A stretch of 64,000 nt of DNA from Bacillus sp. MM2020_4. GTDB taxonomy: Bacteria; Bacillota; Bacilli; Bacillales; Cytobacillaceae. Below the pieces are notes generated by a model that worked only from the letters and a program-made list of their open reading frames with translations, did no database searches and was not told the origin of the DNA. The stretch is from assembly GCF_011250555.1 (NCBI RefSeq), contig NZ_JAANMZ010000001.1, positions 291,343 through 355,342 of the forward strand. Reading direction: 5' to 3'. How positions within the stretch are numbered: position 1 is the stretch's first letter; each line of letters begins with the position of its first letter. Shown one piece after another: positions 58,087 through 64,000 of the stretch. A program made the position numbers and the translations under genes.

Positions 58087-59343
58087 ATGAAAAATGCAGA
58101 GATTATTGCTGTCGGTTCAGAATTATTACTGGGTCAAATTGTTAACACCAATGCCCGCTTTATTTCACAGCAATTAGCCGGACTTGGTATTAATGTATTT
58201 TATCATACGGTAGTAGGCGATAACCCTGACCGTCTAAAGGCAGCGATTGAAGTTGCAGAGAACCGTTCGAACATGATTATCTTTACTGGCGGTCTTGGGC
58301 CGACAAAGGATGATTTGACGAAGGAAACAATTGCCCGACACATCGGAAAAGAACTGGTTATGGACCAAACCGCATTAGACTCAATAGAGCTGTATTTCAA
58401 GCGGACAAACCGTGTAATGACGGAAAATAATCGCAAACAGGCACTTGTATTAGCAGGGTCACTTATTCTCCCAAATGATCATGGGATGGCACCAGGAATG
58501 GTTCTAGAAAGCAACAGCCACGTCTATGTGCTGTTACCTGGACCACCCAAGGAAATGGAACCGATGTTTCTTCGATATGGGTGTCAGGCACTTGCTTCAA
58601 AAAATGAATCGAATGAGAAAATTGTCTCGAGGGTGTTACGATTTTTTGGTATTGGCGAGGCAGCATTGGAAACGGAAATTATCGATTTAATTGATGCACA
58701 AAGTAATCCTACGATTGCGCCGCTCGCAGGCGATGGAGAGGTTACCTTAAGACTGACAGCTAAACATGTCGATGAAGCGGCAGCGCATACTATGCTGGAT
58801 GAAGTGGAAAAGACGATAAAACAACGGGTCGGGAATTTTCTATATGGATATGACAACACCTCTCTTTTGGCAGAAATAACGAAATGTTTAAAAGAAAGAA
58901 ACCTAACAATTACGGCCGCCGAGAGTTTAACAGGGGGACTGTTCCAAAAAGAGTTAACCTCGATTGCCGGGTCGAGTTCGATTTTTAAAGGCGGGATTGT
59001 TTGCTATTCGAATGAAGCAAAACAGCGTGTATTGCAGGTGAAACCGGAAACGCTTGAAAAACATGGTGCTGTGAGTGAACAGTGTGCAAAAGAGCTCGCT
59101 GAAAATGCCGCCAGGCTGTTGGAGAGTGATATTGGGATTAGCTTTACCGGTGTAGCAGGGCCTGATGAGCTGGAAGGCAAGCCAGTCGGTACAGTTTATA
59201 TTGGAATTGCTATAAAAGGAAGACCGACAATGGTTGAAAAAATGATCCTTGCGGGAACGAGGGAAGCAAACCGGAACCGAGCTGTTAAATTCGGCTGTTA
59301 TTTTATCTTGCGTCATTTAAAAGAGTCACAGAATACTAAATAG
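58087..59343 (+). CDS. cinA: CinA family protein
   Basis: The 418-residue protein has an N-terminal molybdopterin-binding-like domain ([18 protein letters not shown], then [15 protein letters not shown]). A C-terminal CinA domain has [20 protein letters not shown] and [19 protein letters not shown]. Family members hydrolyse ADP-ribose or deamidate NMN. In streptococci cinA is competence-induced and co-transcribed with recA; here a terminator overlapping the cinA stop codon separates them. Confidence 0.93.
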   Translation: MKNAEIIAVGSELLLGQIVNTNARFISQQLAGLGINVFYHTVVGDNPDRLKAAIEVAENRSNMIIFTGGLGPTKDDLTKETIARHIGKELVMDQTALDSIELYFKRTNRVMTENNRKQALVLAGSLILPNDHGMAPGMVLESNSHVYVLLPGPPKEMEPMFLRYGCQALASKNESNEKIVSRVLRFFGIGEAALETEIIDLIDAQSNPTIAPLAGDGEVTLRLTAKHVDEAAAHTMLDEVEKTIKQRVGNFLYGYDNTSLLAEITKCLKERNLTITAAESLTGGLFQKELTSIAGSSSIFKGGIVCYSNEAKQRVLQVKPETLEKHGAVSEQCAKELAENAARLLESDIGISFTGVAGPDELEGKPVGTVYIGIAIKGRPTMVEKMILAGTREANRNRAVKFGCYFILRHLKESQNTK

Positions 59344-59359
59344 TGTTCTGTGATTTTTT
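59327..59359 (+). terminator. rho-independent terminator overlapping the cinA stop
   Basis: CACAGAATACTA, loop AA, TAGTGTTCTGTG (59341-59352, one G-U pair), then A and six T. Confidence 0.88.
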
Positions 59360-59500
59360 GTTTAATATAAAAATTATTATAAGAATTGAATTTTCAAATT
59401 AAGGAAGATATATTGCTTTTTGAAGGAGAATCTGGAGAGAAAAAACAAATATGATGTGAATAAGCCTCTTATCACAGTATATATTGTTTAAAAAATAACA

Positions 59501-59512
59501 GAATAAATGTTC
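59501..59512 (+). promoter_or_regulatory. LexA (SOS) box of recA
   Basis: GAATAAATGTTC followed by G, against the Bacillus SOS consensus GAAC-N4-GTTC with one mismatch. The B. subtilis recA box also carries GAAT in the first half. It lies 10 bases upstream of the probable -35. Confidence 0.75.
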
Positions 59513-59522
59513 GACTTTTTAC

Positions 59523-59551
59523 TCGACAAATACCATAAAAAAGGTTATATT
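59523..59551 (+). promoter_or_regulatory. sigma-A promoter for recA
   Basis: TCGACA (59523-59528), a 17-base spacer, TATATT (59546-59551), just downstream of the LexA box. Confidence 0.65.
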
Positions 59552-59615
59552 GTTTATAGGTATTTAATAGATTGTGGCAATAAGCGAGTGTTTATATATA
59601 AGGAGGAAATTATTC

Positions 59616-60656
59616 GTGAGTGATCGTAAAGCGGCCTTAGAAATGGCGTTAAAGCAAATAGAAAAGCAATTCGGTAAAGGTTCCGTCATGAAGATGGGAG
59701 AGAAAACAGATACCAAGATATTAACGAGTCCGAGTGGCTCATTAGCACTTGATGCAGCACTTGGGGTGGGCGGATATCCTAGAGGCCGAATTATCGAGGT
59801 TTATGGTCCTGAGAGTTCTGGTAAAACAACCGTTGCCTTGCATGCGATAGCTGAAGTCCAAGCGAATGGGGGACAAGCAGCATTTATCGATGCTGAGCAT
59901 GCCCTAGACCCGGCATATGCCCAAAAATTAGGTGTAAACATTGATGAATTATTGCTATCACAGCCTGATACCGGTGAACAGGCACTTGAAATCGCTGAAG
60001 CATTAGTTCGAAGTGGCGCAATTGATATTATTGTAGTCGACTCAGTAGCAGCCTTAGTTCCAAAAGCGGAAATTGAAGGCGAAATGGGAGATTCTCACAT
60101 GGGCTTACAAGCTCGTTTGATGTCGCAAGCACTGCGTAAATTATCTGGTGCAATCAACAAATCGAAGACCATTGCCATATTCATTAACCAAGTTCGTGAA
60201 AAAATTGGCGTTATGTTTGGAAACCCTGAGACAACTCCAGGTGGACGCGCATTAAAATTCTATTCAACTGTCCGTATTGAAGTACGCCGTGCAGAGGCGT
60301 TAAAACAGGGTACTGATATTGTCGGTAATAAGACGAAGATTAAAATAGTTAAGAATAAAGTCGCTCCTCCTTTCCGTACTGCAGAGGTAGATATTATGTA
60401 TGGTGAGGGAATTTCTAAAGAAGGCGAGACCATCGATCTCGGCTCAGAGTTAGATATTGTTGAAAAGAGCGGGTCATGGTACTCCTATAATGGTGAAAGA
60501 TTAGGCCAAGGCCGCGAGAATGCAAAGCTTTTCTTAAGGGAAAACCCGGATATTCGTCTCGAAATTTCAGGGAAAATCCGTGAGCATTATGGTTTAGATA
60601 GTGAAAAATTTGTCACTGAGAAAGACGATGATGAACAATTTGAATTAATAGACTAG
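59616..60656 (+). CDS. recA: recombinase RecA
   Basis: Strand-exchange ATPase and LexA coprotease. 346 residues from GTG 59616, preceded by AAGGAGGAA. Walker [10 protein letters not shown] (about residue 64), the [11 protein letters not shown] segment, Walker [12 protein letters not shown] and loop 2 [20 protein letters not shown] are intact. There is no intein. The acidic tail ([12 protein letters not shown]) is present. The frame is open back to 59574, but that extension precedes the ribosome site. DprA, encoded near the left edge, loads this protein during transformation. Confidence 0.98.
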   Translation: MSDRKAALEMALKQIEKQFGKGSVMKMGEKTDTKILTSPSGSLALDAALGVGGYPRGRIIEVYGPESSGKTTVALHAIAEVQANGGQAAFIDAEHALDPAYAQKLGVNIDELLLSQPDTGEQALEIAEALVRSGAIDIIVVDSVAALVPKAEIEGEMGDSHMGLQARLMSQALRKLSGAINKSKTIAIFINQVREKIGVMFGNPETTPGGRALKFYSTVRIEVRRAEALKQGTDIVGNKTKIKIVKNKVAPPFRTAEVDIMYGEGISKEGETIDLGSELDIVEKSGSWYSYNGERLGQGRENAKLFLRENPDIRLEISGKIREHYGLDSEKFVTEKDDDEQFELID

Positions 60657-60664
60657 AGGAGGAG

Positions 60665-60701
60665 AGGAGCAAAGCTGAATAAAGTTTTGCTCCTTTTTTT
60701 A
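60665..60701 (+). terminator. rho-independent terminator after recA
   Basis: AGGAGCAAA (60665-60673) with TTTGCTCCT (60686-60694) around an AT-rich loop, then seven T. Confidence 0.88.
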
Positions 60702-60807
60702 TAATGTATTTTTTTATATTATTCATGAAATAATATTCGTTTTTCACTTTATGACAGCCAATTGATGTCAAATTCTAGGTATTTCACCATGCCGATTAGA
60801 CAAAACC

Positions 60808-60836
60808 TTGACAATAAATATCCCCACCTTTACAAT
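60808..60836 (+). promoter_or_regulatory. sigma-A promoter for rny
   Basis: Perfect TTGACA (60808-60813), a 17-base spacer, TACAAT (60831-60836). The best -35 in the window. Confidence 0.75.
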
Positions 60837-60972
60837 TAACATGTATATTTTACATTTTTGGAAATATTACAATGCGAAAAGCCTTGGTGCTTGCTGTATG
60901 TTGAGTCTAAACAATGTACATGCCGACACTTGAAAAATGTTACAAAAGTTCATAGCAAGAGGAGGTGTAACG

Positions 60973-62532
60973 ATGGACCCTATTACAATCATCTCCATTT
61001 TGCTTGGCCTTATCGTCGGTGCCGTTGTTGGCTATTTTGTTCATAAATCCATTGCTGAAGCAAAAGTAGCAGGTGCAAAGAATGCTGCAGAGCAGATTCT
61101 TGAAGATGCAAAACGTGATGCTGATTCCTTGAAAAAAGAAGCTTTGCTAGAAGCAAAGGATGAAATTCACAAGCTTCGAACAGAAGCTGAACGTGAGGTT
61201 CGTGAACGAAGAAATGAAATGCAAAAACAAGAAAACCGTTTACTGCAAAGAGAAGAGAATTTAGATCGAAAAGAGGAAACGTTAAACAAGCGTGAAAATC
61301 TTTTAGAAAAGAAGGATGATTCTCTAAATCAAAGACAACAGCATATTGAAGAGATGGAAAGCAAAGTGGACGAGTTGGTACGAAAACAACAGACTGAACT
61401 CGAACGAATTTCGAGCTTAACGCGCGAGGAAGCAAAAACGATCATTATTGACAGAATGGAGCAAGAGCTAACCCATGACACGGCAATAATGATTAAGGAA
61501 AGCGAAAATCGGGCGAAGGAAGAAGCTGACAAGAAAGCGAAAGAAATACTTTCGTTAGCAATCCAGCGTTGCGCTGCTGACCATGTTGCGGAAACGACAG
61601 TTTCTGTCGTCAACCTGCCAAATGACGAAATGAAGGGCCGGATCATTGGCCGTGAAGGACGAAACATCCGTACGCTTGAAACGTTAACGGGAATTGATTT
61701 AATCATTGATGATACTCCTGAAGCAGTTATTCTATCAGGCTTTGACCCTATTCGTCGAGAAACGGCACGCTTAGCACTTGAGAAATTAGTTCAAGATGGA
61801 CGAATCCATCCGGCACGAATTGAGGAAATGGTAGAAAAATCTCGTCGGGAAGTTGATGAGTATATTCGTGAAGTTGGTGAGCAAACCACCTTTGAAGTGG
61901 GTGTTCATGGACTCCATCCGGATCTAATTAAGATTCTTGGTCGTTTAAGATTCCGTACGAGCTACGGGCAAAACGTCTTAAAACATTCAATGGAAGTGGC
62001 ACAGCTTTCCGGATTACTTGCCGCTGAACTTGGTCAAGATGAAACCCTTGCACGTCGTGCAGGCCTGCTTCATGACATTGGTAAAGCTATCGACCATGAG
62101 GTGGAGGGCAGCCATGTCGAAATCGGGGTAGAACTTGCAACGAAATACAAAGAACATCCAGTGGTAATCAATAGTATTGCCTCGCATCATGGTGATACGG
62201 AGCCAACATCAATTATTGCTGTACTCGTTGCTGCTGCTGATGCTTTATCAGCCGCAAGACCAGGTGCACGTAGTGAGACACTTGAGAACTACATCCGACG
62301 TCTTGAAAAGCTTGAGGAGATTTCCGAGTCGTATGAAGGTGTTGAGAAATCCTTCGCCATTCAAGCAGGTCGTGAAGTCCGAATCATTGTAAGGCCGGAT
62401 GCAGTAGATGATCTTGCAGCACATCGATTAGCGCGCGATATTCGCAAGCGGATTGAGGAAGAACTTGATTATCCGGGACACATTAAAGTGACAGTAATCC
62501 GTGAAACACGGGCTGTAGAATATGCGAAATAA
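60973..62532 (+). CDS. rny: ribonuclease Y
   Basis: Membrane-tethered endoribonuclease that starts bulk mRNA decay. 519 residues: N-terminal membrane helix (about 5-25; [18 protein letters not shown]), a long Lys/Glu/Arg-rich coiled coil (about 30-200), KH domain ([20 protein letters not shown]) and HD domain with catalytic HDIGKAID plus an upstream conserved His. ATG 60973 follows AGAGGAGGTG; an upstream in-frame ATG at 60937 precedes that site. Confidence 0.97.
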   Translation: MDPITIISILLGLIVGAVVGYFVHKSIAEAKVAGAKNAAEQILEDAKRDADSLKKEALLEAKDEIHKLRTEAEREVRERRNEMQKQENRLLQREENLDRKEETLNKRENLLEKKDDSLNQRQQHIEEMESKVDELVRKQQTELERISSLTREEAKTIIIDRMEQELTHDTAIMIKESENRAKEEADKKAKEILSLAIQRCAADHVAETTVSVVNLPNDEMKGRIIGREGRNIRTLETLTGIDLIIDDTPEAVILSGFDPIRRETARLALEKLVQDGRIHPARIEEMVEKSRREVDEYIREVGEQTTFEVGVHGLHPDLIKILGRLRFRTSYGQNVLKHSMEVAQLSGLLAAELGQDETLARRAGLLHDIGKAIDHEVEGSHVEIGVELATKYKEHPVVINSIASHHGDTEPTSIIAVLVAAADALSAARPGARSETLENYIRRLEKLEEISESYEGVEKSFAIQAGREVRIIVRPDAVDDLAAHRLARDIRKRIEEELDYPGHIKVTVIRETRAVEYAK

Positions 62533-62558
62533 AGCGGTGCACATGCACCGCTTTATTT
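62533..62558 (+). terminator. terminator after rny
   Basis: AAAGCGGTGCA (62531-62541) pairs perfectly with TGCACCGCTTT (62544-62554) around CA, then ATTTATT. The stem includes the last bases of the stop codon. Confidence 0.8.
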
Positions 62559-62622
62559 ATTAGAAATGTGTGAACGTGATACGATTTTAACTATTACAAT
62601 TGGGATTGAGGAAAGGGAAAAA

Positions 62623-63420
62623 ATGAATCTACTTTTTATCGGCGATGTTGTCGGCTCACCTGGTCGAGACATGGTAAAGGAATATCTACCAAAATTAAAA
62701 GAAAAATATCGCCCGCACTTTACCATTATCAATGGTGAAAATGCAGCTGGGGGCAGGGGAATTACGGAGAAAATTTATCGGGAATTTTTGGGTAACGGGG
62801 CACAGGCGATCACCCTTGGAAATCATGCCTGGGATAATCGGGAAATATTTGAGTTTATCGAAACAGCAAAAAATCTGGTCCGTCCTGCAAATTTTCCTGA
62901 AGGGACGCCTGGAAAAGGGATAGCATTTTTTAAAGTGAATGAGTTAGAAGTAGCTGTCATTAATCTCCAAGGTCGGACATTTATGGCTCCACTAGATTGC
63001 CCATTTAGAAAAGCCGAGGAATTAGTCGAGATAGCGAGGGAAAGAACACCGTTTATTTTTGTAGATTTTCATGCAGAAGTGACAAGTGAAAAACAAGCAA
63101 TGGGTTGGTTTTTGGACGGTAGGGTATCTGCAGTCATAGGGACACACACACATGTTCAAACGGCCGATAATCGAGTCCTTCCAGGAGGAACCGGTTATTT
63201 ATCTGACGTGGGTATGACAGGCCCATATGACGGCATTTTAGGGATGGAGAGGGAAGCGGTTCTTAAGAAGTTCCGAACAAGCATGCCTGTTCGTTTTGAA
63301 GTGCCCAAATCAGAACGCAACCAACTGAGTGCGATTTATATGGAACTAGACAGAAAAAGTGGTCTGTGCAAAAAACTCGACCGTATATTAATAAATGATG
63401 ATCATCCATTTTATAGCTAA
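62623..63420 (+). CDS. ymdB: metallophosphodiesterase YmdB
   Basis: The 265-residue calcineurin-like phosphodiesterase has metal ligands visible in FIGDVVGSPGRD, NGENAAGG, GNHAWDN, FVDFHAEVTSEKQAM and GTHTHVQTAD. In B. subtilis YmdB hydrolyses cyclic nucleotides in vitro and controls the switch between motility and biofilm gene expression. ATG 62623 has GAGGAAAGGG upstream; the frame extends back to 62566 but without a ribosome site. rny-ymdB-spoVS order is conserved. Confidence 0.95.
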   Translation: MNLLFIGDVVGSPGRDMVKEYLPKLKEKYRPHFTIINGENAAGGRGITEKIYREFLGNGAQAITLGNHAWDNREIFEFIETAKNLVRPANFPEGTPGKGIAFFKVNELEVAVINLQGRTFMAPLDCPFRKAEELVEIARERTPFIFVDFHAEVTSEKQAMGWFLDGRVSAVIGTHTHVQTADNRVLPGGTGYLSDVGMTGPYDGILGMEREAVLKKFRTSMPVRFEVPKSERNQLSAIYMELDRKSGLCKKLDRILINDDHPFYS

Positions 63421-63423
63421 GTG

Positions 63424-63446
63424 AAAACTCCTTTCAGGAGTTTTTT
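63424..63446 (+). terminator. rho-independent terminator after ymdB
   Basis: AAAACTCCT, loop TTC, AGGAGTTTT (63436-63444), continuing to TTTTTT. Confidence 0.85.
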
Positions 63447-63508
63447 CTATTTATGAATTGCTAGCACCAGCACACCTAAGCACTTCCGTTTTTCTTTTTT
63501 TTGTCCAA

Positions 63509-63536
63509 GCTGGAATATGTCTTTTGGCGATTGAAT
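63509..63536 (+). promoter_or_regulatory. sigma-H promoter for spoVS
   Basis: GCTGGAATA (63509-63517), a 12-base spacer, ATTGAAT (63530-63536). This fits the sigma-H pattern RNAGGAWWW-N11/12-RNNGAAT with one mismatch. spoVS is a known sigma-H gene in B. subtilis. Confidence 0.65.
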
Positions 63537-63620
63537 ATAGTAGCAGTGGAATGTTATAACCTGATTGGTTCATGAAACTGCTCATGCGGGATCGGGATTT
63601 TCTAGGGAGGAGCTAGGGGA

Positions 63621-63881
63621 ATGGAAATATTAAAAGTTTCAGCAAAATCTAATCCTAATTCTGTAGCTGGTGCACTCGCCGGAGTTCTGCGTGAAAGAGG
63701 TGCAGCGGAGATACAGGCTATTGGTGCGGGTGCATTAAATCAAGCCGTTAAGGCAGTAGCGATTGCAAGAGGATTTGTAGCACCTAGCGGAGTTGATTTG
63801 ATCTGTATCCCTGCGTTTACCGATATTTTAATTGACGGGGAAGAACGCACAGCTATTAAACTAATCGTAGAGCCGCGTTGA
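63621..63881 (+). CDS. spoVS: stage V sporulation protein S
   Basis: The 86-residue Alba-like protein is almost invariant across spore formers: MEILKVSAKSNPNSVAGALA, then GAGALNQAVKAVAIARGFVAPSG. It is required for normal spore coat and cortex development in B. subtilis; the molecular activity is thought to be nucleic-acid binding. GGGAGGAGC precedes ATG and a sigma-H-type promoter lies about 85 bases upstream. Confidence 0.97.
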   Translation: MEILKVSAKSNPNSVAGALAGVLRERGAAEIQAIGAGALNQAVKAVAIARGFVAPSGVDLICIPAFTDILIDGEERTAIKLIVEPR

Positions 63882-63933
63882 AAGAGATAGACTCTTTTCC
63901 AGCTGGCTAGATAAAGAAATACCTTATTTTTTA

Positions 63934-63965
63934 AACTGCTTGTTATTTTTACAAGCGGTTTTTTG
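63934..63965 (+). terminator. rho-independent terminator after spoVS
   Basis: AACTGCTTGT, loop TATTTTT, ACAAGCGGTT (63951-63960, one G-U pair), then TTTTG. A smaller hairpin (AAAGAG/CTCTTT) lies at 63881-63897. Confidence 0.85.
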
Positions 63966-64000
63966 TTATGTTACATATTAAATTGGGGTCTATATATTAT

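Larger units (their letters stand above)
60657..60972 (+). other. 316-base gene-free region between recA and rny
   Basis: It contains the recA terminator, a near-consensus promoter (60808-60836) and a leader of about 130 bases for rny. No gene; pbpX, which lies here in B. subtilis, is absent. No obvious regulatory RNA fold was recognised in the leader. Confidence 0.65.

Noticed and set aside
59616..60656. Intein or insertion in recA (also checked polC and infB)
   Set aside because: All three have standard lengths and uninterrupted motifs.
60858..61046. 62-codon Cys-rich frame overlapping the rny start
   Set aside because: No ribosome site, runs through the rny ribosome site and start codon in another frame, and has no family resemblance.

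Overview
The window is a contiguous piece of a Bacillaceae chromosome: an AT-rich, low-GC endospore-former close to Bacillus or Neobacillus. The evidence is near-complete gene-order conservation with the Bacillus subtilis sucC-to-spoVS region, strong AGGAGG ribosome binding sites, frequent GTG and TTG starts, and sporulation genes (dpaAB, spoIIIE, spoVS). All 57 protein genes lie on the + strand. There are no tRNA or rRNA genes, no CRISPR array, no insertion sequence or prophage, and no frameshifted gene.

Layout. (1) 1-9.9 kb: succinyl-CoA synthetase (sucCD), DNA-uptake factor dprA, topoisomerase I topA, tRNA methyltransferase trmFO, the ClpQY/HslVU protease and the global regulator codY. (2) 10-17.6 kb: ribosome and envelope block rpsB-tsf-pyrH-frr-uppS-cdsA-dxr-rasP. 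(3) 17.7-32.3 kb: polC, then the nusA-infB operon (rimP, nusA, rnpM, ylxQ, infB, ylxP, rbfA, truB, ribF), rpsO and pnp. (4) 32.5-45.6 kb: ylxY, the M16 peptidase mlpA, ymxH, dipicolinate synthase dpaAB, the aspartate/diaminopimelate genes asd-dapG-dapA, RNase J2 (rnjB), tepA, ylzJ and spoIIIE. Asd, DapG and DapA supply dihydrodipicolinate, the substrate from which DpaAB makes spore dipicolinic acid. (5) 45.9-51.6 kb: a GntR/UTRA regulator and a BMP-type nucleoside ABC transporter (lipoprotein, double ATPase, two permeases). This is the least core-like part. (6) 51.8-64 kb: M16 pair ymfFH, ymfI, ymfJ, ymfK, rodZ-like ymfM, pgsA, cinA, recA, RNase Y, ymdB and spoVS.

Differences from the B. subtilis arrangement: no xerC between trmFO and hslV, no flagella/chemotaxis operon between codY and rpsB, no proS between rasP and polC, no pbpX between recA and rny, and a nucleoside transporter where B. 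subtilis has other genes after ymfC.

I found no convincing undescribed multi-gene system. The observations most worth a second look are smaller: a 12-bp GNRA-capped hairpin in the asd leader, a near-perfect 20-bp palindrome upstream of the GntR gene, three stacked hairpins inside the transporter operon, an ACT plus P-loop protein of unknown function (YmfK), a deacetylase-fold protein lacking its usual catalytic Asp motif (YlxY), an HslV whose N-terminus lacks the serine used in B. subtilis, and several sigma-factor and CodY-like sites. Promoters, operators and terminators were read by eye and not scored by software.
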